Shown in pieces: positions 47,479 through 56,549 of a stretch of DNA of 64,000 nt. Origin of the DNA: Pandoraea communis (lineage in GTDB: Bacteria; Pseudomonadota; Gammaproteobacteria; Burkholderiales; Burkholderiaceae); NCBI RefSeq assembly GCF_902459745.1, contig NZ_CABPSJ010000002.1, positions 434,001-498,000 of the forward strand. Direction: 5' to 3'. The position numbers and the translations under genes were made by a program. Below the pieces are notes generated by a model. That model was not told the origin of the DNA. It did no database searches and saw nothing but the letters and a program-made list of their open reading frames with translations. Numbering within the stretch: position 1 is the first letter of the stretch; every line of letters begins with the position of its first letter.

Positions 47479-47927
47479 CGTCGACCTTTCAAAGTTTCGG
47501 CAAAAATTTTGATCGGGTGCTCTCCCCGCGAACTTGTGGTTCGGGCTCAAGCTGCGCGTCTGAATGATGGACACCCCGGATAGGCGTGCCGATATTGAGA
47601 CAATCACAGATATTGCGAACTGGCAACCTTACCGGTTTGCAGCAAAATGGTCAAGCGAGTTTAGGCATTTGCAGCATGATTGCGAAGTCGGGCGCGCAGA
47701 ATTTCCCACATCGCACGCCGAGCCGCCCCACGCTGGTGCACAATCTTTACACGGCAGGAACCTGGCGAGCCCGGCGCCGTCGTCATGTGACACTACCGGA
47801 AGCAAAAGCGGTTACAGCGAAGCGCGTTTTTGGTAGCATCCGCTCCGACTACGCGAACTTTACGTGATCTTTACGCTTACACGGCATTTCACAGGCGCAG
47901 CGGTTGACGCTGCGTGTACCCCACCGG
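47479..47927. other. Divergent intergenic region, ilvB / sigma factor
   Basis: 449 bp with no convincing gene. It must hold the ilvB operon promoter. On the plus strand a candidate promoter for the sigma factor gene is TTACAG (47812-47817), 16 bp, TAGCAT (47834-47839). No leader peptide of the ilv attenuator type could be recognised. Confidence 0.45.
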
Positions 47928-48500
47928 ATGGCATCTGACAAGGAACTGGCGGATTTTCTCGCGGGCATTGAACGGCGCGCCTTCAAGCAGGCCGTCTATG
48001 CCGTTCGCGACGACGAGGCCGCCCTCGATATCGTTCAGGATGCGATGATCCGCTTGGCCGAGAAGTATGGCGACAAGCCGCCGGCCGACCTACCGCTGCT
48101 GTTCACGCGCATCCTCCAGAACACGATCCACGACTATTTTCGTCGGCAAAAGGTGCGCAACACCTGGGTCACGCTATTTTCGAATCTCGCCGGCCCCGGC
48201 GACGACGAACGCGATGATTTCGACCCGTTGGAAACCTTGCTGGGCGAGGATGGGTCAGTGCAAACCGAGAGCAGCGAAGATTCCGTTTCGCGTGCCGAAA
48301 TCCTCTCGATCATCGAGACGGAAATACAGAAACTACCGACACGTCAACGAGAAGCCTTCCTCATGCGTTACTGGGAAGACATGGACGTTGCCGAGACCGC
48401 CGCCACGATGGGGTGTTCGGAGGGCAGCGTCAAGACGCACTGTTCGCGTGCTACACACGCGTTGGCGCAGGCGTTGAAGGTAAAAGGGATCAGGTTATGA
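47928..48500 (+). CDS. ECF-type sigma-70 factor
   Basis: 190-aa RNA polymerase sigma factor with regions 2 and 4 only. Region 2 covers about 15-80 (AVRDDEAALDIVQDAMIRLA, and FTRILQNTIHDYFRRQKVRN); region 4 covers about 128-185 (QREAFLMRYWEDMDVAETAA; GCSEGSVKTHCSRATHALAQ). Start at 47928 (MASDKELADFLAG) is favoured. The stop overlaps the DUF3619 start (ATGA), the usual arrangement of an ECF sigma and its anti-sigma. Confidence 0.92.
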   Translation: MASDKELADFLAGIERRAFKQAVYAVRDDEAALDIVQDAMIRLAEKYGDKPPADLPLLFTRILQNTIHDYFRRQKVRNTWVTLFSNLAGPGDDERDDFDPLETLLGEDGSVQTESSEDSVSRAEILSIIETEIQKLPTRQREAFLMRYWEDMDVAETAATMGCSEGSVKTHCSRATHALAQALKVKGIRL

Positions 48501-48925
48501 GTCACGATCTGGAAACGAGGGAAATCCGCTTCGCAAATCGCGTGCGGCGTGCATTGGATGAAGCGTCCGATACGCCGTCGCCGAATATTGCGGCCCGGCT
48601 GGCCGCCGCTCGCCAGGAGGCGCTCGCCCGCAAAAAGCCGGAACCGGTCGCCGTTGTGCAACCGGCGCTGGTGCTCGCGGGTGTGGGCGCCGTGCAGTCG
48701 CCGGAGATCGGCGGGCCGCGGCGCGCGCTCGACAAACTGGGCCGTCTGGGCCTGTTGTGGCCGCTCGCCGCGCTGGTGATCGGTCTGGCGGGTGTCGCGT
48801 ACTGGGAACATCAGCAGCACATTCAGGATCTTGCAGATATCGATGCTGCCGTATTGAGCGACGAACTGCCGCTGTCGGCCTATGCCGATCACGGTTTCAA
48901 CGCGTATCTGAAGCGTGCCCAGTAG
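48497..48925 (+). CDS. DUF3619 single-pass membrane protein (candidate anti-sigma)
   Basis: 142-aa protein. Residues 1-85 are hydrophilic and Ala/Arg-rich (IRFANRVRRALDEASDTPSP; NIAARLAAARQEALARK). One transmembrane helix covers about 92-112 (LGLLWPLAALVIGLAGVAYW), then a short, partly acidic periplasmic tail ends it. ATGA overlap with the sigma factor and this N-in topology resemble anti-sigma factors, but there is no ZAS zinc motif. It matches DUF3619, found beside such sigma factors in Burkholderiales. Confidence 0.8.
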   Translation: MSHDLETREIRFANRVRRALDEASDTPSPNIAARLAAARQEALARKKPEPVAVVQPALVLAGVGAVQSPEIGGPRRALDKLGRLGLLWPLAALVIGLAGVAYWEHQQHIQDLADIDAAVLSDELPLSAYADHGFNAYLKRAQ

Positions 48926-49796
48926 TTCCCTCACTCAAGACCGACCTGTGACGCGACGCAACGTACTTTTTCTGGTCGCCGCGCTAATCGTGGCCGCGCT
49001 CGCCGGCACGGCCGTGCTGCGCCGCTCGCAAGCCCCGGAGCCGGTGTCCGACGTGCCGCCACTTATCTCCGGCACTTCGGCTCCCGGCGCCGCCAGCCCG
49101 GCCAGTGCACCGGTCGGCAGTCTCACGACGGACGCCGCAGCGCCGGGCAGCGCCCCGGCCGCCGCACTCCCGTCGCCCGGCGGCCTCTGGAGCAAGCTCA
49201 CACCGAGCCAGCAGGAAGCCCTTGCCCCGCTCGCGCAGGACTGGAATCGCATGAACGAGCGTCAGCGCGACAAGTGGATCGAGATCGCCAAGCGCTTTCA
49301 TACGCTCTCGCCCGAGGGCCGCAAACGTCTGCATGACCGTATGGCCGACTGGGTGCGCCTGACGCCCGAGCAGCGCAAACTGGCGCGCGAGAGCTATCAG
49401 AACGCCAAGACCCTGCCGCCCGAGCGCAAGGCGCAGGTATGGCAGCAGTATCAACAGCTCACGGAAGAGCAGAAGAAGCGCCTTGCTGCCGACGACAAGA
49501 AGCAGGCCAACCATCCCAACGTGGTCAGTGCGCCGCCGTCGGGCCGCACCGGCGTGAAGAATCCGTATGCCGCCGTGCATCGCAAGGAAAACGCCGCCGC
49601 AGCCAAGAACGGCGTGTTGCCGAGCCCGGCGCCTTCGGCTGCGTCCGCACCGGCGGCCGCACAACCGATGCCGGCACCGCCGACAACAGCGTCGGTGCCA
49701 GCGGGTGTCAGCACCGGCGCCGCCAGCACAGGGGCCGCGAACAGCGACAAGAACGGCGAAACGGTCTTCAACTCCGAGATCTATCACCACAACTGA
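48915..49796 (+). CDS. DUF3106 protein, membrane-anchored
   Basis: 293-aa protein starting at GTG 48915, 11 bp inside the DUF3619 gene; a GTG at 48948 (MTRRNVLFL) is an alternative start. The N-terminal helix NVLFLVAALIVAALAGTAVL anchors or exports it. A Pro/Ala/Ser linker follows, then the DUF3106 core (about 90-190) with repeated LxPxxQxxLxPLxxxW and LTPEQRKLARESYQN units. The C-terminal third is Ala/Pro-rich low complexity. It lies in the sigma/DUF3619 operon; its role is unknown. Confidence 0.8.
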   Translation: MPSSSLTQDRPVTRRNVLFLVAALIVAALAGTAVLRRSQAPEPVSDVPPLISGTSAPGAASPASAPVGSLTTDAAAPGSAPAAALPSPGGLWSKLTPSQQEALAPLAQDWNRMNERQRDKWIEIAKRFHTLSPEGRKRLHDRMADWVRLTPEQRKLARESYQNAKTLPPERKAQVWQQYQQLTEEQKKRLAADDKKQANHPNVVSAPPSGRTGVKNPYAAVHRKENAAAAKNGVLPSPAPSAASAPAAAQPMPAPPTTASVPAGVSTGAASTGAANSDKNGETVFNSEIYHHN

Positions 49797-50044
49797 TGCA
49801 CGCCAACTGACCCACGCCGTCAGCCAGCGTCTTGCCGCCACGGCCGCCTTCGGGCGGCCGTTTGCATTCCTGAGCCTGGCGGGTCAGGCGCGCCTGACTG
49901 GCCCATCGGCACGTTCTTCCGCATAATGAGCGACAGATGGCTCGACAGGCCCGCCGCATGATGCGCCGCGCGGGCGCATTGACACATTGAACGGCATCGG
50001 CGCGACGCCGGGCACCCGACAGAAAGATCCCAGACCACATCGCG

Positions 50045-50617
50045 ATGACCGACTCCGCCACCCAGCCCGCCACGCCGCCTCGCTCGTCCGGCGCAGCCAC
50101 TTCGCCGCGCACGCCTGCCGGTGCTGCGCCAGACGGCTACGCAGTGCCGACGCTGCGACGCCGCCTGCTCTCGATGGTCTACGAATCCCTGCTGCTCTTC
50201 GGCGTGCTCTTTCTCGCCGGATACCTTTTCAGCGCCCTGACCCAGCAGCGCAGCGGCCTGATGTATCGCCACGCAATGCAAACCTGGTTGTTCCTTGTGC
50301 TTGGCGCGTACTTCGTCTGGTTCTGGACCCACGGCGGCCAGACACTGGCGATGAAGACCTGGAAGATACGTCTGGTCGACACGCAGGGCCAACCGGTGCG
50401 CACCGGCCGCGCCGTCTTGCGATACATGCTCGCATGGCTGTGGGTGCTGCCTGCCATGGCGCTCGACTGGGCGCTCGGGTTCACCGGCTGGAGCAGTGTC
50501 GCATCGCTCGCCGGCTGGGTCGTGCTCTGGGCGCTGGCCATGCGCGTGATACCGGATCACCAATTCGTTCACGACCGGCTCGCCGGCACGCGTCTCGTCA
50601 GCGTGCTCGGCAAATGA
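50045..50617 (+). CDS. RDD-family membrane protein
   Basis: 190-aa protein with a Pro/Ala/Thr-rich start of 35 residues and three or four helices. The RDD signature reads VPTLRRRLLSMVYESLLLF: the usual Asp of the first helix is Glu here. The second RDD block is present as GQTLAMKTWKIRLVDTQGQP. RDD proteins are poorly known; some are Na+(Li+)/H+ antiporters. Its stop overlaps the next ATG (ATGA). Confidence 0.85.
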   Translation: MTDSATQPATPPRSSGAATSPRTPAGAAPDGYAVPTLRRRLLSMVYESLLLFGVLFLAGYLFSALTQQRSGLMYRHAMQTWLFLVLGAYFVWFWTHGGQTLAMKTWKIRLVDTQGQPVRTGRAVLRYMLAWLWVLPAMALDWALGFTGWSSVASLAGWVVLWALAMRVIPDHQFVHDRLAGTRLVSVLGK

Positions 50618-51570
50618 ATTCGCCGACACCGGCCTACCGCCCTATGCAGCGCGCGTCACGCCCGCATCTGATCTACGGCGGCATCGAGATCGCACTGTCC
50701 ATCGTCGTCGCCATCGCGACCTGGGTCACGTGGCACAGCCCCTGGACAACCGTGCTCTGGACAGTCCTGTGGCTGCCGGTCTCGCACGCCACCGGCCTGG
50801 CCGCCGGCTTCATCATGGCCGCGCACGGTGACCCGACGCCCGAGCGGCGCACACCGGCCGGCACAAATGCGGCCGTATGGGCGTACGAATGTGCGGCGTC
50901 GATTCTGCTGCTCGACCTCTACCAACCCTGGCGCAGCGCCGCCCCACTGCCTTCTCCCAACGGCCCGGCACGCCCCGTCGCGGTACTGTTGTTGCACGGC
51001 TATGGCTGCAATCGAGCATTCTGGCTGCGTTTTTCGCGCCATCTGGCGGATGCCGGCTATCACTGCGACGCCGTCAATCTCGGACCGATATTCGGCGGCA
51101 TCGACGACTACGCGGCCAGCATCGCGAACGCCGCGCAAACGCTTGCCGAGCGCACGCGGCTGCCCGTCGTCATCGTAGGCCACAGCATGGGAGGCATCGC
51201 GGCGCGCGCCTGCCTGCAACGCTATCCGACCTTGCCCGTCGCGCACACCATCACGCTCGGCTCCCCGCATTTCGGCACCTTGCACGCGCGCCACGGCATT
51301 GGCCAGAACGTTCGCCAGATGCGCCTCGGCAGCGAGTGGCTCGTGGCGCTCGCGGACCGTGAGACAGACGCGGAACGCGCTCGCATCACGTCGATCTACA
51401 CGCTCCACGACAACGTTGTTTATCCCACTCGCACCTCGGTGCTGCCCGGCGCGCGCAACATCGCGCTGGACCGGCTCGGACACGTGTCGCTAGGCACGCA
51501 CCCGCGTTCCCGCGCGCTGGTGCTCGAAACGCTGGAGCGCGTAGCGCAAGGACTGCGCCACAACGTCTGA
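50614..51570 (+). CDS. Membrane-anchored lipase-like alpha/beta hydrolase
   Basis: 318-aa protein. Residues about 18-65 contain two hydrophobic helices (IYGGIEIALSIVVAIATWVT; WLPVSHATGLAAGFIMAA). The hydrolase domain follows: oxyanion HG in VAVLLLHGYGCNRAFWLR, nucleophile elbow GHSMGGIAARACLQRYP, Asp/His supplied by LHDNVVYPT and LDRLGHVSLGTHP. This is the layout of triacylglycerol lipases of family I. Coupled to the RDD gene by ATGA. Confidence 0.83.
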   Translation: MNSPTPAYRPMQRASRPHLIYGGIEIALSIVVAIATWVTWHSPWTTVLWTVLWLPVSHATGLAAGFIMAAHGDPTPERRTPAGTNAAVWAYECAASILLLDLYQPWRSAAPLPSPNGPARPVAVLLLHGYGCNRAFWLRFSRHLADAGYHCDAVNLGPIFGGIDDYAASIANAAQTLAERTRLPVVIVGHSMGGIAARACLQRYPTLPVAHTITLGSPHFGTLHARHGIGQNVRQMRLGSEWLVALADRETDAERARITSIYTLHDNVVYPTRTSVLPGARNIALDRLGHVSLGTHPRSRALVLETLERVAQGLRHNV

Positions 51571-51719
51571 ATCGGGCGTCGTCAGCGCACGAGGCGGACC
51601 GGCGGTGTCGCATCGCCGCGACGTCTCAAGACACTTTCGCGACACACGCGTGACTGTCATCGTCCCTTCATGAAGTCATGGCGCAATGCACGCATGTTCA
51701 ACGCGACGTGCGAGCCGCT

Positions 51720-52676
51720 ATGACGACGACACCCACCTTCAAGTTGCCGATCCCAACACCTGCGGCTCGCGCCGGTCACTTTGCAGACACTCCGCCGGGT
51801 CGCCCTGCCGCCCCGCCCGCCAGCCCCCCCGCCACGCCGCCCTCCACGATCGATCTGCCGCCCGACACCCCCGATCCGCTCGACCCGCCCCCCGAAGGCA
51901 TTACCCGCTACCGCACGATCTGGCTCTCGGACATTCACCTCGGCACGCAAGGCTGCCAGGCGGAATACCTGCTCGACTTCCTGCGCCACCACGAGTCCGA
52001 CTACCTGTATCTGGTCGGCGACATCATCGACGGTTGGCATCTGCGCAAAGGCTGGCACTGGCCGCAGGCACACAACGATGTCGTGCAGAAGATGCTGCGC
52101 CGCGCACGCAAGGGCACGCAGGTGATTTACGTCCCCGGTAATCACGACGAGGCGGCGCGTCAGTTTTGCGGACTGGCGTTCGGTGACATTGCAGTGCGCG
52201 ACGAGGCGTTTCATACCACGCTCTCGGGCAAGCGCCTGTGGATCACACACGGCGATCTGTTCGACGGCGTCATTCAGCACGCCAAGTGGCTCGCGTATCT
52301 GGGTGACTCGCTCTACACGCTCACGCTGCTGCTCAATCGCTGGTTCAATCGCGTGCGCACGCGCTTCGGCTTCCCGTACTGGTCGCTGTCGCAGTACCTG
52401 AAGCATCAGGTGAAAAATGCCGTGAACTTCATCTCCGCGTTCGAAAATGTCATGGCCGACGAGGCACGGCGGCGCGGTTGCGACGGCGTCGTGTGCGGTC
52501 ACATCCACAAGCCCGAGATTCGTGAGATCGACGGCCTGCTCTACTGCAACGACGGCGACTGGGTCGAAAGTCTTTCCGCACTCGTCGAGACGACGGAAGG
52601 CGAACTTCGTATCGTCCACTGGACGCAAAAGCGCCGCGTGCAAGCCAGCGTGAAAGCCGCGCCGGTCAGCGCCTGA
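51720..52676 (+). CDS. UDP-2,3-diacylglucosamine diphosphatase-like metallophosphoesterase
   Basis: 318-aa protein from the ATG at 51720. After about 55 Pro-rich residues, the calcineurin-like metal ligands are all present: LSDIHLGT (DxH), LVGDIIDGWH (GDxxD), VPGNHDE (GNHD), WITHGDLFDG and CGHIHKPEI (GHxH). The pattern is the LpxH-like family. Canonical LpxH is near 240 aa and is expected elsewhere, so this longer protein may be a paralogue. It precedes a GT4 glycosyltransferase and dgkA, suggesting envelope-lipid work. Confidence 0.82.
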   Translation: MTTTPTFKLPIPTPAARAGHFADTPPGRPAAPPASPPATPPSTIDLPPDTPDPLDPPPEGITRYRTIWLSDIHLGTQGCQAEYLLDFLRHHESDYLYLVGDIIDGWHLRKGWHWPQAHNDVVQKMLRRARKGTQVIYVPGNHDEAARQFCGLAFGDIAVRDEAFHTTLSGKRLWITHGDLFDGVIQHAKWLAYLGDSLYTLTLLLNRWFNRVRTRFGFPYWSLSQYLKHQVKNAVNFISAFENVMADEARRRGCDGVVCGHIHKPEIREIDGLLYCNDGDWVESLSALVETTEGELRIVHWTQKRRVQASVKAAPVSA

Positions 52677-52850
52677 CCGGACTGTACGGGCATTGTCTGC
52701 TCCCTCAACCCCGTGATCGCGGCCATTCGAGCGAGACCGGGTCGATAACCCTGTTCGCACACACGGCAGAGTATTGCCGCGCGTGCGCCCCCCTCACGCG
52801 CGGCTGCGCGTGTGTCACCGATGCGCACCATGTGCGCGAAGGAGCGCCCG

Positions 52851-53885
52851 ATGAAAATCATGATCATCACCGACGCCTGGGATCCGCAAATCAACGGCGT
52901 GGTTCGCACGTTGAAGAACACGCGCGCACAGTTGGAAGCCGCAGGCCATCGCGTCGAGCTGCTCACGCCTCAGGAATTCCGCACCATACCGTGCCCGACC
53001 TATCCGGAAATTCGCCTTGCGTTCTTCGTCGGCGGCCGCGTGTCGCGCCGCATCGAGGAATTCGGCCCGGACGCCCTTCACATCGCCACCGAGGGCCCGC
53101 TCGGCATGGCCGCACGCAAATGGGCAATACGGAACGACTTCCCGTTCACCACGGCGTACCACACGCGCTTTCCCGAGTACGTGCAGGCGCGTTTCGGCCT
53201 TCCGCTGAACACCACCTATCGCTTTTTGCGCTGGTTTCACAAGCCATCGCGTGCCGTGATGGCGCCGACGCCTGTGGTCAAGCGCGACCTTGAAGCGAAC
53301 GGCTTCCGGAATGTGGTGCTGTGGACGCGCGGCGTCGACCTCGACATCTTCCGTGTGCAGGATTCACATGTGCTAAATTCAGCACATCCGATTTTCCTCT
53401 ACGTGGGACGCGTTGCCGTGGAGAAGAACATCGAAGCCTTCCTGAAGCTGGATCTGCCGGGCTCGAAGTGGGTCGCGGGCGAAGGGCCGCAACTGGCCGA
53501 ACTCCGCTCGCGCTACCCCGACGTGAATTACCTCGGCATGCTCTCACAGCCTGAGCTGGCGAAGGTCTATGCGTCGGCCGACGTGTTCGTCTTCCCGAGC
53601 CGCACCGATACTTTCGGTCTCGTGCTGCTCGAAGCGATGGCCTGCGGCCTGCCAGTGGCGGCCTATCCGGTGACCGGCCCGATCGACGTGCTCGACGGCT
53701 GTCCCGAAGGCGACGCCGGCGCACTGCGGGAGGATTTGCGCGAAGCCTGCCTCGACGCGCTGAAAGTCTCGCGCACAAGCGCACGGGCCTGGGCTGAGCG
53801 GTTCTCGTGGCAGGCAGCATCCGAAGAGTTCGTCTCGCATCTGCATCCGCGCAAGCCCGAGCCGTCGCTCGCGCCCGCGATCTGA
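52851..53885 (+). CDS. GT4-family glycosyltransferase
   Basis: 344-aa glycosyltransferase of the GT-B fold. Start at 52851 (MKIMIITDAWDPQINGVVRT). The N-terminal domain has GVVRTLKNTRAQLEAAGHRV; the donor-binding half carries YVGRVAVEKNIEAFLKLDL, the Rossmann loop and the E-x7-E-like motif FPSRTDTFGLVLLEAMACGLPV. Similar proteins make glycolipids such as sulfo- or glucosyl-diacylglycerols. The LpxH-like gene before it and dgkA after it fit membrane-lipid glycosylation. Confidence 0.85.
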   Translation: MKIMIITDAWDPQINGVVRTLKNTRAQLEAAGHRVELLTPQEFRTIPCPTYPEIRLAFFVGGRVSRRIEEFGPDALHIATEGPLGMAARKWAIRNDFPFTTAYHTRFPEYVQARFGLPLNTTYRFLRWFHKPSRAVMAPTPVVKRDLEANGFRNVVLWTRGVDLDIFRVQDSHVLNSAHPIFLYVGRVAVEKNIEAFLKLDLPGSKWVAGEGPQLAELRSRYPDVNYLGMLSQPELAKVYASADVFVFPSRTDTFGLVLLEAMACGLPVAAYPVTGPIDVLDGCPEGDAGALREDLREACLDALKVSRTSARAWAERFSWQAASEEFVSHLHPRKPEPSLAPAI

Positions 53886-53923
53886 TCCACCTCCAGAGCC
53901 CGTTGCGGCGAGGAACCTGACGC

Positions 53924-54358
53924 TTGTTCATCGATCACCCGCCGCCACGCGACAAACAGCCGAATCCGTACAAGGGCAACCGGGGCATCATGCGCGCCTG
54001 GCGCGCCCTGAAGTACTCCCTGTCCGGCTTCAAGTTCGCCGTGTTCGAAGAGAGCGCTTTCCGGCAGGAACTGGCGCTCGCCGCCATCCTCCTGCCGGCA
54101 GCAATCTTCCTGCACGTCACCGCCGTCGAGCGCGTACTGCTCATTGGTTCGGTTCTGCTCGTGCTCATCATCGAACTGGTCAACTCCAGCATCGAAGCCG
54201 CCATCGACCGCATTTCGCTCGAACGGCACGAACTCTCCAAGCGCGCGAAGGATTTCGGGAGTGCGGCGGTCCTCGTCGCACTCGGATTTTGCCTGCTCAC
54301 CTGGGTCTCGCTCGCCGGGCCCGTCATCGTCGCTCTGGTACGTACGGCGCTTTTCTGA
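53924..54358 (+). CDS. dgkA: Diacylglycerol kinase
   Basis: 144-aa membrane kinase turning diacylglycerol into phosphatidate. Three transmembrane helices and the signature ELVNSSIEAAIDRISLERHE are present. N-terminal NPYKGNRGIMRAWRALKYSL also matches. The start is probably TTG at 53924 with a GAGGA site upstream; an ATG at 53990 would remove the conserved NPYKG segment. Lies 38 bp after the GT4 gene, so diacylglycerol left over from glycolipid-type reactions could be recycled here. Confidence 0.93.
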   Translation: MFIDHPPPRDKQPNPYKGNRGIMRAWRALKYSLSGFKFAVFEESAFRQELALAAILLPAAIFLHVTAVERVLLIGSVLLVLIIELVNSSIEAAIDRISLERHELSKRAKDFGSAAVLVALGFCLLTWVSLAGPVIVALVRTALF

Positions 54359-54385
54359 TATCGCTCCGGGCCCCCTCCCCCATGC

Positions 54386-54413
54386 TTGGCAGTACGCGGC
54401 TGCCGGGTATAAT
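54386..54413 (+). promoter_or_regulatory. Promoter for the TetR-family gene
   Basis: TTGGCA (54386-54391), 16-bp spacer, TATAAT (54408-54413), 86 bp before the ATG at 54500. Both hexamers are good matches to the sigma-70 consensus. Confidence 0.65.
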
Positions 54414-54499
54414 CGGTCGCCGTATACTTGATATTCAACTGATAGACGCAAGCGGAGAACATCCTTCGCCAAGCTTGCCGCTAACCGGGGCCGACAGAC

Positions 54500-55171
54500 A
54501 TGGAAGCAAAGCCGCCACGCCGAACCCGCGAACGAATTCTTGAAGTGTCGCTACGACTCTTCAACGAAATCGGTGAACCGAATGTAACGACCACCACGAT
54601 TGCCGAGGAGATGAAAATCAGCCCCGGCAATCTGTACTATCACTTCCGCAACAAAGACGACATCATCAACAGCATCTTTGCGCAGTTCGAACAGGAAATC
54701 GAACGGCGACTGCGGCTGCCTGACGACCACAAGCCAGACCTTGACGAAGTCGGAACGTACCTCCAGTACATGTCCGAATTTCTGTGGCGCTTCCGGTTCC
54801 TTTATCGCGACCTGAACGATCTGCTCGCGCGCAATCGAACGCTCGAGACACACTTCAAGCAAATCGTGGGCCACAAACGGCGTTTCGCACGCGAGATGTG
54901 CGACCTGCTCGTAGCCGACGGGGAAATGGAGATCACGCCGGAGCAGATTGACGTGGTAACCACCAACATGGTGGTGCTTTCCACGTACTGGCTGTCCTAT
55001 CAATTCGTGATGAACCCGCGCAAATACAACGATCCGGAAGAAATCGGCGCCGGGCTGCATCAGGCGAGCTATCACATCCTCTCGCAAATGGCGCCCTATC
55101 TGAAGGGCCACGCGCGCGCGATGTACGATGAAATGGCGCGCAAGGCATCAGCATCCAAGGGAGCGCAGTAA
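54500..55171 (+). CDS. TetR/AcrR-family regulator
   Basis: 223-aa repressor-type protein. The N-terminal HTH covers about 8-58: ILEVSLRLFNEIGEPNVTTT, with DNA-recognition helix ISPGNLYYHFRNKDDIINSI. The C-terminal ligand domain has a long YLQYMSEFLWRFRFLYRDLN helix typical of regulators near PHB or fatty-acid genes. It is 3 bp from the LOG gene stop/start region and likely co-transcribed with it. Ligand unknown. Confidence 0.9.
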   Translation: MEAKPPRRTRERILEVSLRLFNEIGEPNVTTTTIAEEMKISPGNLYYHFRNKDDIINSIFAQFEQEIERRLRLPDDHKPDLDEVGTYLQYMSEFLWRFRFLYRDLNDLLARNRTLETHFKQIVGHKRRFAREMCDLLVADGEMEITPEQIDVVTTNMVVLSTYWLSYQFVMNPRKYNDPEEIGAGLHQASYHILSQMAPYLKGHARAMYDEMARKASASKGAQ

Positions 55172-55174
55172 AGC

Positions 55175-55771
55175 ATGTCGTCAGAAGTCAAATCCATTTG
55201 TATCTATTGCGGCGCCGCCACGGGCGTGCGTCCCGCGTATGCCGAGGCAGCACGTGAGCTGGGCCGTCGCATGGCCGAAGCCGGCATTCGCCTCGTGTAC
55301 GGCGGAGGCAAGGTTGGGCTGATGGGCATCATCGCCGACGCCGTGCTGGCCCATGGCGGTCAGGTCGTCGGCATCATTCCGAAAGCGCTGATGGAAAAGG
55401 AAGTCGGTCACACCGGGCTGACGCAGTTGCACGTCGTCGAGAACATGCACCAGCGCAAGCAGATGATGGCCGACCTGTCGGATGCCTTCATCGCCATGCC
55501 GGGTGGCATCGGCACGTGCGAAGAACTGTTCGAAGTCTTCACGTGGCTGCAAATCGGTTACCACGCAAAACCGATCGGTCTGCTCAACGTCGAGCAGTAT
55601 TACGACCCGCTGATGGTGTTCCTCCAATCGATGGTGACGGAACAGTTCCTCAAGGGCGCGCAGCTCGATCAGTTGCAAGTCGCCGCATCGCCCGAGACGC
55701 TGCTCGAGACAATGCGACACTTCAAACCGTCGCAAGTCGATCGCTGGGCGCATCAGCGTACGCAAGTCTGA
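55175..55771 (+). CDS. LOG-family protein (cytokinin-type phosphoribohydrolase)
   Basis: 198-aa TIGR00730/LOG protein. Both signatures are intact: LVYGGGKVGLMGIIADAVL and MPGGIGTCEELFEVFTWLQI (PGGxGTxxE). Family members remove the ribose phosphate from nucleoside 5'-monophosphates; in bacteria the substrate is often AMP-like. Starts 3 bp after the TetR gene stop, so the two are co-transcribed. Confidence 0.92.
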   Translation: MSSEVKSICIYCGAATGVRPAYAEAARELGRRMAEAGIRLVYGGGKVGLMGIIADAVLAHGGQVVGIIPKALMEKEVGHTGLTQLHVVENMHQRKQMMADLSDAFIAMPGGIGTCEELFEVFTWLQIGYHAKPIGLLNVEQYYDPLMVFLQSMVTEQFLKGAQLDQLQVAASPETLLETMRHFKPSQVDRWAHQRTQV

Positions 55772-56021
55772 GCGTATCGGCGTGATCGCTGCGCAGCACC
55801 TCCGCTGCGCAGCGCCAGCATTCCCCTCTCCCGGCCGTTATCCTGCCGTTATTCAGCCGTTAGGCCTGCCAAACCAGGCCATCGCGCACAGCGTCCCCTC
55901 GCCTCGCCATTGAACTCCTTTGGCACGCAGCACTCAGACATCCGTTGCGTGCGGGTAATTCACACACGCCACTGCCTCACGCCCGCCTGGGTCAACACAT
56001 TCCTCGACGAGCAACCTGCCC

Positions 56022-56531
56022 ATGATGTTAAAGATGCTTCGCCCAATGCGGCTGCTGCGCTCACGCTGGCTGCGCCCGCATGCCGGCCTGCTGCTGCGCC
56101 GTAGCTTGTGGCAGCCCACACCGCGTGGCGTGGCCATCGGACTGGCGTGCGGCGTATTTTTCGGGATTCTGATTCCGTTTGGTCAGATGCTGGTGGCCAT
56201 TCTCGTGGCGGCGTTGCTACGCGGGAACCTCTTCGTCGCTGCTGCCGGCACGCTGGTGACCAATCCGCTGACGGCGCCCTTCGTCTACCTGGGGGCGCAT
56301 CGTCTGGGCCGCTGGATGTTCGATTGGTCGCCACAAGCGGAGATCGAGGCAACGGTGGCCGCCGCCGCGCGGGCCAGCGAGAGCCTCTGGTCCCAATTGA
56401 AGCATTTCGACTTCGGCACCGCGACGCTGTATCTGGCGGCAGGCCTCACCGCCTGTGCCGTCGTCGGCAGTCTGCTCGCTTATGTCATCGGATACTACGC
56501 GATCCAATGGCGGCAGCGCCGCCGGGCCTGA
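56022..56531 (+). CDS. DUF2062 membrane protein
   Basis: 169-aa protein. A basic N-terminus is followed by the DUF2062 core: TPRGVAIGLACGVFFGILIP, FGQMLVAILVAALLRGNLFV and AAAGTLVTNPLTAPFVYLGA, giving two to three helices plus a last helix at the C-terminus (LYLAAGLTACAVVGSLLAYV). Function unknown; common in beta- and gammaproteobacteria. The 250-bp gap before it shows no gene. Confidence 0.85.
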   Translation: MMLKMLRPMRLLRSRWLRPHAGLLLRRSLWQPTPRGVAIGLACGVFFGILIPFGQMLVAILVAALLRGNLFVAAAGTLVTNPLTAPFVYLGAHRLGRWMFDWSPQAEIEATVAAAARASESLWSQLKHFDFGTATLYLAAGLTACAVVGSLLAYVIGYYAIQWRQRRRA

Positions 56532-56549
56532 GCGCAACGCCGGTCGTCG

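Noticed and set aside
47479-47607. Leader peptide rich in Ile/Val before ilvB
   Set aside because: The upstream frame begins with Ile and Val residues but runs straight into ilvB without a stop and has no attenuator hairpins.
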